Shown here: in pieces, positions 9,013 through 18,567 of the stretch
Position numbering within the stretch: the first letter of the stretch is position 1
Layout of the letters: each line of letters begins with the position of its first letter
NCBI RefSeq assembly: GCF_001705665.1
Contig: NZ_MDHA01000025.1
Span: forward strand, 124,001-188,000
Length of the DNA: 64,000 bases
Direction: 5' to 3'
From: Thioclava sp. SK-1
GTDB taxonomy: Bacteria > Pseudomonadota > Alphaproteobacteria > Rhodobacterales > Rhodobacteraceae
The notes under the pieces: generated by a model
The model's input: only the letters and a program-made list of their open reading frames with translations
Database searches by the model: none
Told to the model about the DNA's origin: nothing
Translations under genes and position numbers: made by a program

Positions 9013-10484
9013 TACAGGCTCTCCAGAAAACGGATCAAATCATCGCGCATGGCGGGGGACATTTCGGCGACCTTATCACGGGCTTGGGTGGCCTCGCCAC
9101 CATGCCATAATATGGCCTCTAACAGGGTGCGGGCACGGCCGTCATGCAAATATGTGGCGGGCTGTCCAGTGTTGGCTTGGGTCAGGCCAATGCCCCATAG
9201 CGGTGCGGTGCGCCATTCCGCACCGCTGGCCAGCCCTTCTGTACGCCCATCCGCAAGGCCCGGCCCCATATCGTGCAGCAACATGTCGGTATAGGGCCAG
9301 ATCAATTGGAAACTCGTCGCGGCCACATCGCCGCGTGCTGTCACATATTTTGGGGTATGGCATGCGGTACATCCCGCACCGTAAAACGCCGCCTTACCCC
9401 GCAGCACCTGCGGATCAGCCACATCGCGCCGCGCAGGCACCGCCAAAGACCGCGCATAAAGCGCCACCAGATCAAGCGTGGACGCTGACACCTCATGCCC
9501 GTCGCGCAGGCCCGCATCTTCGCCATTGGGCAGCGCAAGGCAGGCCGGCTGGGCCAAGGTGCAATCACCCTGTGGAAAGGGGGCTGCGGGGCTGGACAGG
9601 CCCATATCCGTGACAAATGCCGCAGCCGCCATATCCCGCAGGCTGGCCGCGTCCGCCTTATGACCAAACCGGCCCAACATCGCGCGCCCCGCACTGGGCG
9701 ACCATGCCAATTGCGCCCGCCCGGACACGCCATCATCGTCGGTATCATCGGGATCGGCACGGACGGTGATCTGTGCGGCGGGCACCGCCTGTAACAGCCC
9801 TAGGCCGATCAACTGTGGCGCAACCCGCAGACTGGTCACACTGTCAGGGGCGAGCCTGTCAGGCCGCTGTACGAGAGGTCTGCGCAGTAACACGGTCGCC
9901 CCATTGATCCCAACGTCATGTTCCACCCATGACAGTTGCAGTGCCCCTTCAGGCATCAAGCTGGGCAAAGCACGGTCTTGCAACTGGAGGCCCAGTTGCG
10001 GATCCGGGGCAACGGGATGGAAACCGGGCTGATCGGCCAGCGGATGCCCCACGCCCCGCCCCGCGCCAGACAGTTTTAGCACCATGCCCGAAAGCTGCCC
10101 CGGGACAGCAGGTGGTGCACCACGTGCATCGGCAGGATGACAATTGGCACAGGCCCGTGCATTGAACAGCGGCCCAAGCCCGTCTGACCCGCGCGTTGAA
10201 GACGGCGATGGTACCCACAGCTTATCAAACAATGCCTCGCCCAGCCGAAAATCCAGCGTGTCATCCAGCCCGGTCAAGGGCTGGGAAAAGGCGGTGCCGC
10301 GCGATGTGCCAGCCCCTGCCGGTCTGGCCTCAAACCGTTCTGCAGCCGTAAAGGTCTGGGCGGGCCGGATCACGTCTTGTACGCGGGGCTGATCGGCCGG
10401 GTTATGCGCTGGCGGTGGCAAAACCTGCGCCGTTACAGGCAGGGCCACAGCCGTCACCGCAAGAAGAACCCCAAAGCGCATCAT
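9012..10484 (-). CDS. Di-haem oxidoreductase (DUF1111), c-type cytochrome
   Basis: 490 residues with signal peptide MMRFGVLLAVTAVALPVTAQ. Two CxxCH haem c sites: CANCH (112-116) and CTACH (372-376). The family resembles bacterial di-haem cytochrome c peroxidases but is functionally linked to iron acquisition by its constant pairing with imelysins. I start at 10484 because the longer frame to 10571 puts 29 residues before the signal peptide; the ribosome site is weak either way. Likely role: periplasmic redox of iron during uptake (inference). Confidence 0.88.
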   Translation of the reverse strand: MMRFGVLLAVTAVALPVTAQVLPPPAHNPADQPRVQDVIRPAQTFTAAERFEARPAGAGTSRGTAFSQPLTGLDDTLDFRLGEALFDKLWVPSPSSTRGSDGLGPLFNARACANCHPADARGAPPAVPGQLSGMVLKLSGAGRGVGHPLADQPGFHPVAPDPQLGLQLQDRALPSLMPEGALQLSWVEHDVGINGATVLLRRPLVQRPDRLAPDSVTSLRVAPQLIGLGLLQAVPAAQITVRADPDDTDDDGVSGRAQLAWSPSAGRAMLGRFGHKADAASLRDMAAAAFVTDMGLSSPAAPFPQGDCTLAQPACLALPNGEDAGLRDGHEVSASTLDLVALYARSLAVPARRDVADPQVLRGKAAFYGAGCTACHTPKYVTARGDVAATSFQLIWPYTDMLLHDMGPGLADGRTEGLASGAEWRTAPLWGIGLTQANTGQPATYLHDGRARTLLEAILWHGGEATQARDKVAEMSPAMRDDLIRFLESL

Positions 10485-10592
10485 CACCGCCAAATGCCGC
10501 AGCCACAGCCCAAAGGCAATCCCAAAGAAAGCGCCCCCGCAGAGATCCGCAGGGGCACAATGTAGAGGCAAAAACAGTAAGTCCTGCCGATC

Positions 10593-11864
10593 TTATTGGA
10601 AGACCGCGTCCGGGTCATCCAAGCTGTCGGAGCCTTCGATTTCGACCTCGGTGCCCAGAACGGCAACCGCACGTTCAATGGTCCGCGTCTGCGCCACAAG
10701 CGCATCAACAACGCCGTTGATCAGCGCGGCACCTTCGTCATTGCCCATCGCCAGCATCTGGTCATAGGCCATACCGTTTTCCGCCGCCGCTTTCAGCGCA
10801 TCGGCTGCCTTAACCGAAGCCTGCAGATCCGAGGTCAGCTGCGCGTCAATCGCCTCGTCTTGTGCTGCGACCAGATCCGACAAGGATGGGCCTTCGACGG
10901 TGGAACCATCTACACGCGCATAGCTACCGGTATAGACATTCTGGATGCCGACAGTGTCGTAGTAATGCGAGATATGCGTCATATCCGAGAAGCAATCATG
11001 CTCTTCTTCCGGGTCATGCAGCATCAGGCCAAGCTTGATCCGCTCACCCGCCAACTCACCATAGGACAGCGACCCCATGCCGGTCAGGATGGCGGTAATA
11101 CCTGCTGCCGGATCGGCCAGAAGGGTCTTGCGCGCCTCGCCGTCTTGCGTCCAATTCGCAACCATCTCTTCAAGGTCCGCGACAAGCAGATCTGTCGCAG
11201 CTGTCAGATACTGACCGCGGCGGTCACAATGGCCATTGGTGCAACCCTCACCCGACAGGTAATCGGTATAGGACCGTTCGCCCGCGCCAGCATCGGTGCC
11301 ATTCAGATCCTGCCCCCACAGCAGGAATTCAATCGCGTGATAGCCGGTCGCCACGTTGGATTCGATGCCTTCAGCCTCTTGCAACGTGCCCGACAGCAGC
11401 TCTGGCGTGATGGTAGAAGCATCAATGGTTTCGCCGCCAACCGTGATCGAGGCATTGGCCACCACATTAAGCAAGGCAAGGTCGTTTTCTTCGTTCACGG
11501 CCGCAGAATCCATATCGACATAGTCGATCAAACCTTCGTCCAGCGGCCAGGCATTCACGCGACCTTCCCAATCGTCCACAATCGCATTGCCAAAACGGAA
11601 AGCTTCGGTTTGCTGATACGGGGCGCGGGCGGCAATCCATGCCGATTTTGCTGCCGCTTGGGTGTCTGCCGTGGGATTGGCCACAAAGGCGTCAATCGCG
11701 GTTTTCAACGCCTGGGCAGTGGTCAAGCTGTCGTCATAGCCCGCATGTGCGATATTGGCGTAATTTTCCAACACATCCGCATTTGAAGGGGCATCGGCCA
11801 AAACAGCCAAAGGCGCGACAGTCAGGGCGGTTCCGGCCAAAAGGGCGGTCATCATCCGGGTCAT
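10593..11864 (-). CDS. Imelysin/IrpA iron-regulated periplasmic protein
   Basis: 423 residues; signal peptide MTRMMTALLAGTALTVAPLAVLA. Contains the hallmark GYHAIEFLLWGQ (GxHxxE at about 174-179) and CTNGHCDRRGQYL, LMLHDPEEEHDCFSDMTH, both usual for IrpA-type imelysins (peptidase M75 family). First gene of a four-gene minus-strand operon: IrpA, di-haem oxidoreductase, second imelysin, DUF1513. ATG 11864 has GAGGA just upstream. An A/T-rich stretch at 11905-11945 is the probable promoter; Fur/Irr/RirA control is expected but I could not identify a box with confidence. Confidence 0.92.
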   Translation of the reverse strand: MTRMMTALLAGTALTVAPLAVLADAPSNADVLENYANIAHAGYDDSLTTAQALKTAIDAFVANPTADTQAAAKSAWIAARAPYQQTEAFRFGNAIVDDWEGRVNAWPLDEGLIDYVDMDSAAVNEENDLALLNVVANASITVGGETIDASTITPELLSGTLQEAEGIESNVATGYHAIEFLLWGQDLNGTDAGAGERSYTDYLSGEGCTNGHCDRRGQYLTAATDLLVADLEEMVANWTQDGEARKTLLADPAAGITAILTGMGSLSYGELAGERIKLGLMLHDPEEEHDCFSDMTHISHYYDTVGIQNVYTGSYARVDGSTVEGPSLSDLVAAQDEAIDAQLTSDLQASVKAADALKAAAENGMAYDQMLAMGNDEGAALINGVVDALVAQTRTIERAVAVLGTEVEIEGSDSLDDPDAVFQ

Positions 11865-12116
11865 GGTGTCCTCAGGTCTTAGATTTCTGTTATTGGGTAA
11901 CTGACGCAAATAGTCGAAAAAGTAAACTTGATTTTTTTTATAAGGTATTTGGGCAGCTCTGGTCCGGCGCGGTCATCACCGCTTATTTCAGGCCCATATC
12001 CTGGGCTGTGTCTGGGGGGGGAAGGAGCTGCGGCAGCACAGGTGGGGCTTCCACGGTCATCTTATCAGCGTATAGGGTGGCGCAGCCCGCCCCGCCCTCC
12101 CCCGTGCGAGCATAGT
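11865..12116. other. Intergenic region upstream of the iron operon
   Basis: About 250 bases. The part next to irpA (11885-11945) is A/T-rich with a run of eight or more T on the plus strand and is the likely divergent-free promoter of the iron operon. The rest is GC-rich without a recognisable coding frame. Confidence 0.5.
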
Positions 12117-12146
12117 AAAAAGCCGCCCTGAAACAGGACGGCTTTT
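12117..12146 (-). terminator. Rho-independent terminator after rpmG
   Basis: Perfect stem AAAAGCCGCCCTG / CAGGACGGCTTTT with a short AAA loop (one mismatch allowed), followed on the minus strand by a T run. Sits 25 bases after the rpmG stop; the A/T flanks make it potentially bidirectional. Confidence 0.88.
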
Positions 12147-12171
12147 AAATCTGTCAAAGTCAGGGAAGATC

Positions 12172-12339
12172 TTACTTGATCTTGCCTTCTTTGTATTCGA
12201 CGTGCTTACGGACAACCGGATCGTATTTGTTCACGGTCATCTTTTCAGTCATGGTGCGGGCATTCTTCTTGGTCACATAGAAGTGCCCGGTGCCCGCCGT
12301 CGAGTTCAGACGGATCTTGATCGTCGTCGGCTTCGCCAT
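12172..12339 (-). CDS. rpmG: 50S ribosomal protein L33
   Basis: 55 residues starting [20 protein letters not shown] and ending [11 protein letters not shown], the standard alphaproteobacterial L33 without the zinc-binding cysteines. Monocistronic: own terminator downstream. Too short for typical ORF cut-offs, but the match to L33 is unmistakable. Confidence 0.97.
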
Positions 12340-12495
12340 TTTATAACTCCTCAGCTGAGTGATCGGCGCGTCTGCCTGATCACCCCGAAATCCTTGAATG
12401 CCGCCTTTTAGCTAGACAGGGGGTGGAGTCAACAGAGAATCCGAATATGCGGCGTTTTTTGTTCCAAAACACGACATATTTTTCGCCTGCACAGG

Positions 12496-13221
12496 TCAGG
12501 TGATCGGCTTGCCCATGGATTTATGGATCTGAAGGACTTTTTCCGCCTCCAGCCCGATTGCTGCGGCGAGGTTGGCAAGATAACTCCGCTCTGCTTCGGT
12601 ATCGACGGAAATCACCATCAACGCGGCAGAATAGACCTGCGCCTTGGCGCTTTGCGCAACCTGCCCTGCCAAGGCTGCGACATCTACGGGCGCATCCAGC
12701 TGTGCCTCGACGAAGGCGATCTCTTCGTCAGAGGCATCGCCCAGATGATCCAAAATTTGCGCACGTTCTTGCGCGTCAATGCTGCCATCGGCTTTGGCAG
12801 CCTGAATCATCGCCGTAATCATCAGCCGCGCATGGTCTTCGGCCATCGTACTGGCGGGTGTGCCCTTGGTTAGGGTCGTGACCATGTCCGACAGGCCCGC
12901 CGCGCCGGTTGTCGCGGCTGCCGTCATCGCTGACATCATTGCGCCAAGGCCTGCTTCGGCGGCGGCACCCGATGATTTGCTTTGCGCGCTAACCTTATCA
13001 AACATGTCGCGCAGACCGGTTTGCATATCCGCCATACCGAAGGATTGCGCCATGCTGGTCATCTGTGACGACATCTGATCCGCCATCGCCCCCGCTCCCG
13101 GCAGCGCCTCGGCCAATTTTGATTTCATCCCGTCGATACCGCCGAGCGTTTTGAATTTTTCCGTACCTTTGATGGCGGCGATGCCGACCGACAGCGTGGC
13201 CAGTATTTTGACAAAGCTCAT
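12496..13221 (-). CDS. TerB-like / DUF533 tellurite-resistance family protein
   Basis: 241 residues. N-terminal weak hydrophobic helix (VKILATLSVGIAAIKG), a Met/Ala/Gly-rich middle (about 30-115), then a helical TerB/DUF533 domain (about 125-240) with acidic metal-binding-like positions (KADGSIDAQERAQILDHL, SVDTEAERSYLANLA). GGGGG precedes ATG 13221; the longer frame to 13389 would run into RNase P RNA and is not credible. Function of the family is poorly known; linked to envelope stress. Confidence 0.8.
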   Translation of the reverse strand: MSFVKILATLSVGIAAIKGTEKFKTLGGIDGMKSKLAEALPGAGAMADQMSSQMTSMAQSFGMADMQTGLRDMFDKVSAQSKSSGAAAEAGLGAMMSAMTAAATTGAAGLSDMVTTLTKGTPASTMAEDHARLMITAMIQAAKADGSIDAQERAQILDHLGDASDEEIAFVEAQLDAPVDVAALAGQVAQSAKAQVYSAALMVISVDTEAERSYLANLAAAIGLEAEKVLQIHKSMGKPIT

Positions 13222-13331
13222 CGTAGTCCCCCCTTTGGTTTTGCCAATCCTCAAGGGGTAAACTGGCCTGAAAACCGCGATCCGCCTAGCGTTTTTTGCC
13301 AAATGACGTATCGGCAGCGGGAAACGAAGAT

Positions 13332-13763
13332 GCGCGGACGGCCTATAAGCCGGATTTTGTCCAAGGGGCTGCCCCCTTTGGATGACCATTCCTCTGGCCC
13401 TACAGTTGCCTGTAGGGTCTAGCTGCCAACCCGGACCGCTCGGGGCGAAGTTCCCCTGCTATGTGGTTGCCCACAAGCACGCGATCCCTATTCGGCGTTG
13501 CTCCCGGTGGGGCTTGCCGTGCCGGTCCTGTTGCCAGTCCCGCGGTGGGCTCTTACCCCACCGTTTCACCCTGACCCGCGTGTGTGTGACGGCCAACGGG
13601 CCATCCACGGGGCGGTTTGTTTTCTGTGGCGCTTTCCCTGGGGTTGCCCCCGCCGGGCGTTACCCGGCACCGTTACTTCATGGAGTCCGGACTTTCCTCG
13701 GTGATCCGGCTATCTGCTTTGAGGCAGAGCTACGGGGCACCGCGGTCATCCAGCCATCCGCGC
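13332..13763 (-). ncRNA. rnpB: RNase P RNA (rnpB)
   Basis: On the minus strand the P4-region signature CCGAGGAAAGTCCGGACTCC and the 3' end ACAAAATCCGGCTTATAGGCC are diagnostic. The ends pair as helix P1: GCGGATGGC near the 5' end with GCCGTCCGC at the 3' end, nine pairs with one G-U. Also present: GGTAAGAGCCCACCGC and GGAATGGTCATC-type elements. About 430 nt, bacterial type A. This RNA catalyses 5' maturation of tRNAs. Exact ends are set from P1 and may be off by a few bases. Confidence 0.96.
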
Positions 13764-13834
13764 AAGACAGCGCCATACGCAGGTCATCTGGTCGGGTCAA
13801 GCCCTTTAGCGTAGTCGCGGCTGACAGTGCGGAG

Positions 13835-13861
13835 TTTTGGATATTTAGAGCAAGATGAAAG
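13835..13861 (-). repeat. Intergenic CATCTTGC...AATATCC element, copy a
   Basis: Reads TTTCATCTTGCTCTAAATATCC on the minus strand, immediately after the amidase stop codon. One of four copies in the window, always in the sense orientation just downstream of a gene. Confidence 0.6.
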
Positions 13862-14539
13862 CTATAGATCGCCAGGATGATCCGACCCGTATCGCGTGGC
13901 CAGATCGGTGATAATCGCCATATCACATCTGTCCAGCGGTCCATCATGACCCTGGCGAAAACGTAGACGCATTGCGGTGAGTAGATCAGCCGCTGTTGCA
14001 TCGGGGTAGCCGAAGCGGCGCGCGAGAGTGTAGAAATGCGCGGCATCTGACGGACCGCAATAGCGGGTGATCCGGGGTTGAATGCTGAGGCCCTGGCGGG
14101 CGAGCCGGGCCCAGTCAAAGCGCGGGCCGGGATCGGATTTGCGGTCAGGGGCCATATCGGAATGGCCGATAATCTGATCGGGGCGGATGTTCCAGCGCGC
14201 CATCAGCGCGCGCAAGAGCTGCTCTAGTGCTGTCATTTGTGCCGCCGGAAACGGGTGGGTGCCCCGGTTGTCGAGTTCGATCCCGATCGAGCGCGAGTTG
14301 ATGTCGTTTTGACCGCGCCATGCCCCGACGCCGGCATGCCACGCGCGCGCGGCCTCATCCACGAGCGGGTGGGAACTGCCGTCAGCACCGATGAGCCAAT
14401 GAGCCGAGACTTCGGCCTGTGGGTCGCATAGCCGGTCATACGCATCTTGAAAGCTACGCATAGCGGTGTAGTGCAGCACGATTAATGTTGGGGTCAGCCC
14501 ATTGCGCCGCACAGTGAAATTCGGCGAAGGATAGGCCAC
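13862..14539 (-). CDS. N-acetylmuramoyl-L-alanine amidase, AmpD-like
   Basis: 225 residues, Amidase_2/PGRP fold. Zinc ligand candidates: H23 in LIVLHYTAM, the His of AWHAGVGAW and the His/Asp of IIGHSDMAPDRKSDPG. SIGIELDNRG is the usual conserved strand. No signal peptide, so likely a cytoplasmic AmpD-type enzyme cleaving anhydro-muropeptides in peptidoglycan recycling. The stop is adjacent to the repeat element at 13835. Starts three bases after the lipoprotein gene, so probably co-transcribed. Confidence 0.9.
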   Translation of the reverse strand: MAYPSPNFTVRRNGLTPTLIVLHYTAMRSFQDAYDRLCDPQAEVSAHWLIGADGSSHPLVDEAARAWHAGVGAWRGQNDINSRSIGIELDNRGTHPFPAAQMTALEQLLRALMARWNIRPDQIIGHSDMAPDRKSDPGPRFDWARLARQGLSIQPRITRYCGPSDAAHFYTLARRFGYPDATAADLLTAMRLRFRQGHDGPLDRCDMAIITDLATRYGSDHPGDL

Positions 14540-14542
14540 TGT

Positions 14543-15220
14543 TTAGTTTCCGCGTGCGTTTTGAAATGCGCTGGGATCCCAGCCACAGGCAAAGCCATCG
14601 CCGTCAGGGTCCAAATTGCCCGGATCACGTTCAGGGCCGCCGCGATCCAAGAAAGCGATCTGCGCCAGATCGGGCGCGACATATTTTGCGCAGGCGCGCG
14701 CTGTTGAGGTCAATTTGATCCCACCACGACGATAGACCGATTGGCCGGGCTGGTTGTTGACAGACAGTGCATAGGCCGCAAGATTTGGCCCTGCCTGACC
14801 GACGACCTGAGATTGAACATCGAGCTGAGGCAGCGCAGTAGAGGATGCTGCAGGCGGCACTGAAGGTGATGGTTGCACCGTGATCGGCTCTGCCGCCGTG
14901 GCATTCAATGCGGCCAATGTATCGGCGCCCAATTGTTGCGCGTCATTCATCGGCTGTGTGGGTGCAACCGAGCCAATTTGCGCTGGGTCAGCAACCGATG
15001 CCCCATAGCCCGCGCCCCCATAGGCCGGACCATGTGTAGCATCCAGCGGTGCACCGGTTGGCGTTACGGCTGGAGGCGTTTGCTGACCGCGCAGCTCTGC
15101 TTCGCGCGCGGCCAGATATTCCTCATAGCTGCCGAAGCCTACACCTGCGCCGGAATTGGGCACGCTGGGCTGGCAAGCCGCCAGCAGCACCATAGGCAGG
15201 GCACAGATGAGGATCCGCAT
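14543..15220 (-). CDS. Lipoprotein with excalibur-like C-terminus
   Basis: 225 residues. Lipobox LLAAC gives a lipidated Cys16. The middle (50-150) is Pro/Ala/Thr-rich and probably unstructured. The C-terminal segment has ARACAKYVAPDLAQIAFLDRG and DPDGDGFACGWDPSAF, an excalibur-type calcium-binding signature (DxDGxGxxC). Such lipoproteins are common in Rhodobacteraceae; function unknown. Neighbour of the amidase, which suggests a cell-wall or envelope setting. Confidence 0.72.
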   Translation of the reverse strand: MRILICALPMVLLAACQPSVPNSGAGVGFGSYEEYLAAREAELRGQQTPPAVTPTGAPLDATHGPAYGGAGYGASVADPAQIGSVAPTQPMNDAQQLGADTLAALNATAAEPITVQPSPSVPPAASSTALPQLDVQSQVVGQAGPNLAAYALSVNNQPGQSVYRRGGIKLTSTARACAKYVAPDLAQIAFLDRGGPERDPGNLDPDGDGFACGWDPSAFQNARGN

Positions 15221-15232
15221 AGGTTTATCTCC

Positions 15233-16711
15233 TTACCACCATTTTTCAGGCTTGGCTGTGAAGCCTGCCGCCTGCTCTAACACCAGCGCCTGATTGAGCA
15301 AGGCACCCTCTTCCCAAGGGCGACCGATCAGCTGCAACCCAAGTGGCAAGCCCTTGGCATCCAGCCCAACCGGGACCGAGATCCCCGGCAGGCCTGCCAA
15401 GTTCAACGTCACTGTGAATACGTCATTTAGATACATCGCAACAGGGTCTGCCGATCGCATCTCACCCAATCCGAATGCCGATGATGGGGTCGTTGGTGCC
15501 AGGATCGCATCGATCCCTGAGGCAAAGGCCTGTTCGAAATCACGCTTGATCAATGCGCGCACCTTGCGGGCACGATTATAGTAGGCGTCGTAGAAACCGG
15601 CGGACAGGACATAGGCCCCAACCATTACGCGGCGCTGCACCTCGGGGCCGAAGCCTTCCGCACGGGTTTTAGCATACATATCGTCGATACCATCGCCCTT
15701 GCCCAAGGTGGCGCGGTGACCGTAGCGCACCCCATCATAGCGCGCGAGGTTCGAAGATGCCTCGGCAGGGGCAATGACGTAATAGGCCGGCAGCGCGTAT
15801 TTCGCATGCGGCAATGAGATATCCACGATCTCGGCCCCGGCATCCTTCAACATTGCGATGCCATTGTCCCACAGCTTTGCAATTTCATCCGACATGCCAT
15901 CAAGACGATATTCGCGGGGGATGCCGATCTTTTGGCCGCGGATATCGCCGGTCAATGCGGCTTCAAAATCCGGCACCACGATATCGGCGCTGGTCGAATC
16001 TTTGGCATCATAACTGCACATCGCGCTCAGCATGATCGCCGCATCGCGAACGTCCTTTGTCATCGGACCCGCCTGATCCAGTGATGACGCATAGGCCACC
16101 ACGCCCCAGCGCGAGCATCGCCCATAGGTTGGCTTGATCCCAGTGATACCGGTAAAGGCCGCAGGTTGGCGTATTGAACCGCCGGTATCCGTTCCTGTGG
16201 CCGCAAGGCACAGATCCGCAGCCACAGCCGCTGCAGACCCGCCCGAAGAGCCGCCTGGTGTGCGCAGCTGATCGTCCACCTTCCACGGGTTCACCGCCGG
16301 GCCATAGCATGCGGTTTCATTCGACGATCCCATCGCGAATTCATCCATGCTAAGCTTGCCAAGCATAACCGCACCGGCATCCCACAAGTTTTGTGTCACT
16401 GTGGATTCGTATTCCGGCTTGAACCCTTTCAAAATATTGGACCCGGCTTGCGTCGAAACACCCTTGGTCGCGAAAACATCTTTGATGCCCAGCGGGATAC
16501 CGCACATATTGGGCGCATCACCGGCCTGAATCCGTTCATCAGCAGCCTTGGCCTGCTCCAGCGCGATCTCCGGCGTTTGGGCGCAATAAGCGTTCAATTG
16601 GCCCGCCGCCTCAATCGCGGAAATACAGGCTTCGGTCAAAGACACTGCGGTTGTTTCACCGCTGCGCAGTGCATCACGCGCCTGAGAAATTTTAAATGTA
16701 TTCAACGTCAT
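15233..16711 (-). CDS. gatA: Aspartyl/glutamyl-tRNA amidotransferase subunit A
   Basis: 492 residues, amidase-signature enzyme. [11 protein letters not shown] carries the catalytic Lys, and [18 protein letters not shown] plus [14 protein letters not shown] carry the cis-Ser and nucleophilic Ser. With GatB and GatC it converts misacylated Glu-tRNA-Gln (and Asp-tRNA-Asn) to the correct form. ATG overlaps the gatC stop by four bases. gatB is not in the window. Confidence 0.97.
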   Translation of the reverse strand: MTLNTFKISQARDALRSGETTAVSLTEACISAIEAAGQLNAYCAQTPEIALEQAKAADERIQAGDAPNMCGIPLGIKDVFATKGVSTQAGSNILKGFKPEYESTVTQNLWDAGAVMLGKLSMDEFAMGSSNETACYGPAVNPWKVDDQLRTPGGSSGGSAAAVAADLCLAATGTDTGGSIRQPAAFTGITGIKPTYGRCSRWGVVAYASSLDQAGPMTKDVRDAAIMLSAMCSYDAKDSTSADIVVPDFEAALTGDIRGQKIGIPREYRLDGMSDEIAKLWDNGIAMLKDAGAEIVDISLPHAKYALPAYYVIAPAEASSNLARYDGVRYGHRATLGKGDGIDDMYAKTRAEGFGPEVQRRVMVGAYVLSAGFYDAYYNRARKVRALIKRDFEQAFASGIDAILAPTTPSSAFGLGEMRSADPVAMYLNDVFTVTLNLAGLPGISVPVGLDAKGLPLGLQLIGRPWEEGALLNQALVLEQAAGFTAKPEKWW

Positions 16712-16995
16712 TCGACCACCTTCGGCACAGCAAAGAACCCTTCACGGGCATCGGGCGCGTTTTTCAAGACTTTATCTTGATACCCGCCATCCGTAACGAT
16801 GTCTTTGCGGCGCTTCAAACGCATGGGCGTGACAGATGTCATCGGCTCAATGCCGTCGACATCAACCTCGCTCAATTGTTCCATGAAATTCAAAATCCCC
16901 GACAGCTCTGATGCGAGCTCTGGAAGTTTTTCGTCTGCCACGTTGATCCGGGCAAGATGTGCCACCTTACGGGCGGTATCGATGTCGATGGACAT
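16708..16995 (-). CDS. gatC: Aspartyl/glutamyl-tRNA amidotransferase subunit C
   Basis: 95 residues, [19 protein letters not shown]..., with the conserved [18 protein letters not shown] and the C-terminal [12 protein letters not shown]. Small scaffold subunit of the GatCAB complex. I start at 16995 because the longer frame has no family similarity. Confidence 0.96.
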   Translation of the reverse strand: MSIDIDTARKVAHLARINVADEKLPELASELSGILNFMEQLSEVDVDGIEPMTSVTPMRLKRRKDIVTDGGYQDKVLKNAPDAREGFFAVPKVVE

Positions 16996-17147
16996 ATGTG
17001 TCTCCGCTGACTTTGAGGTTGGTTTAGCGGCTGTCGCGCAGGCTTTCAAGAAGCTGTGGCCTTAAGACTATACTCGGCTTGAAGGACACGGCACCACGCC
17101 CTAGCTTTTGAGCTGACTTCAACGGAACTGAAGATGGGACCTACGAC

Positions 17148-17840
17148 ATGAAACTCACTTGGCTTGGCCATTCCGGCTTTCGGATCGAAATCGAAAATGC
17201 TGTCATTTTGCTGGACCCGTTTTTATCTGGAAATCCAAGCTTTCCCGATGATCGCCGCGCCGAGGCAATACAAGGCGCGACACATCTCTTGATCAGCCAC
17301 GGACATGGCGATCATTGCGCTGACGCGGTTGCCATTGCCCGCGAGCTATCGATCCCGATCTACTGCATCCACGAGCTTTCCCTCCTGCTGGCAGAAGAGG
17401 GGCTGGAGGTTGTCGGATTTGGAAAAGGCGGCACGGTTGAGCTAAATGGTGCGCAGGTGACGATGGTGAATGCGACCCATTCTTCGTCGATCGACTACCA
17501 GGGCGGCACACCTATCTATGCTGGGCAACCGGCAGGCTTTATGATTGCCGGTGATGGTCATGTGATTTATGCGTCAGGCGACACAGATATCATGGCAGAT
17601 ATGGAATGGATGGCGGAATACCATCAGCCCGACATCGGCATCCTGTGCGCTGGTGGCCATTTCACGATGGACATGAAACGCGCAGCCTTCGCAGCCAAAA
17701 AATATTTCGACTTCAAGGTAGTGATCCCATGCCATTACAAAACCTTCCCTCTTCTTGAACAAAGTGCACAAACAATGATCGCAGCGTTACCACACATAAG
17801 AGTTGTCGAACCGAAAATACTAACCGCGATAGATTTGTAA
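17148..17840 (+). CDS. UPF0173 metal-dependent hydrolase, metallo-beta-lactamase fold
   Basis: 230 residues, full length. MKLTWLGHSGFRIE start and the metal-binding motif SHGHGDHCAD (HxHxDH) are typical of UPF0173/YtkL; further ligands in NATHSSS and GDTDIMADM and in VVIPCHYKTFP. Substrate unknown for the family. Divergent from gatCA; shared promoter region 16996-17147. Followed by a terminator. Confidence 0.9.
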   Translation: MKLTWLGHSGFRIEIENAVILLDPFLSGNPSFPDDRRAEAIQGATHLLISHGHGDHCADAVAIARELSIPIYCIHELSLLLAEEGLEVVGFGKGGTVELNGAQVTMVNATHSSSIDYQGGTPIYAGQPAGFMIAGDGHVIYASGDTDIMADMEWMAEYHQPDIGILCAGGHFTMDMKRAAFAAKKYFDFKVVIPCHYKTFPLLEQSAQTMIAALPHIRVVEPKILTAIDL

Positions 17841-17847
17841 GGCTTAG

Positions 17848-17870
17848 AAAAAAGGGGCGCTGCCCCTCTT
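17848..17870. terminator. Short hairpin terminator after the UPF0173 gene
   Basis: AGGGGC / GCCCCT stem with an A run before and CTTTC after; lies 13 bases after the stop. Could serve both convergent genes (UPF0173 and tadA). Confidence 0.65.
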
Positions 17871-17891
17871 TCGGCAAGGCCGAAATTCACC

Positions 17892-17954
17892 CTGGGATAT
17901 TTATCGCAAGATGAAACTGGCCACTTATTCAGCTTGCCCAAAATATCCCGGGGG
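17892..17954. repeat. Two inverted copies of the CATCTTGC...AATATCC element (copies b, c)
   Basis: Copy b (17892-17917) reads on the minus strand as GTTTCATCTTGCGATAAATATCCC; copy c (17927-17954) reads on the plus strand as TTCAGCTTGCCCAAAATATCCC. They face outward from each other between two convergent genes, each in the sense of the gene that ends beside it, and could fold as one large hairpin. Confidence 0.6.
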
Positions 17955-17997
17955 CAAGGCCGGAGGCCTGCGGGGGCTGGCCCCCGCCCACTTGATT

Positions 17998-18447
17998 TCA
18001 GCGTCGCGCTTTGAAAAACATTTCCAGGAGATGCCGGCTCTCTGACGCAGAGATTTCATCATAGACCTCGGGGCGATGATGGCACTGAGGATGTACAAAA
18101 ATTTGCGGACCTTGTGCAATCCCTCCCGATTTCGGGTCTGCGGCACCATAGTAGATCCGAGCGATCCGCGCCTGGGAAAGGGCTGAGGCGCACATTGGGC
18201 AAGGTTCGAGCGTCACATAGACATCACATGCCGGCAGACGCTCTGACTGCATGGTTTTGCACGCCGCACGCAATGCAAGTATTTCCGCATGTGCAGTTGG
18301 GTCTTTCAATTCGCGGGTACGGTTTCCGGCACGCGCTAAGATTGTCCCATCAGGGCCGACAATAACCGCCCCGACGGGCACTTCTCCGCGCGTGCCTGCG
18401 GCGCGGGCTTCTTCCAGAGCTTGCGCCATGAAGGATGTGAACTGCAT
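17998..18447 (-). CDS. tadA: tRNA-specific adenosine deaminase TadA
   Basis: 149 residues. Zinc/catalytic motifs H53-A-E55 (TAHAEI) and PCPMC with C83 and C86. Deaminates A34 to inosine in tRNA-Arg(ACG). GEVPVGAVIV near the N-terminus is typical. Divergent from the pseudouridine synthase gene. Confidence 0.95.
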   Translation of the reverse strand: MQFTSFMAQALEEARAAGTRGEVPVGAVIVGPDGTILARAGNRTRELKDPTAHAEILALRAACKTMQSERLPACDVYVTLEPCPMCASALSQARIARIYYGAADPKSGGIAQGPQIFVHPQCHHRPEVYDEISASESRHLLEMFFKARR

Positions 18448-18567
18448 TCTTGGCCAATCTGTAAATCAATTCTTCGCTAGGCACTTTATTTGACGAGGAG
18501 CGCGCTGTATAGATTTGTCCTTGCGCCCGAGATTCTCGCGCGCCATTCCCCCAGAAGGACCAGACAT

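Noticed and set aside
10596-11786. 396-codon plus-strand frame opposite irpA
   Set aside because: Antisense shadow of the imelysin gene; no ribosome site and no recognisable motifs.
13382-13858. 158-codon plus-strand frame
   Set aside because: Lies on the antisense strand of RNase P RNA, whose signature and P1 helix are clear.
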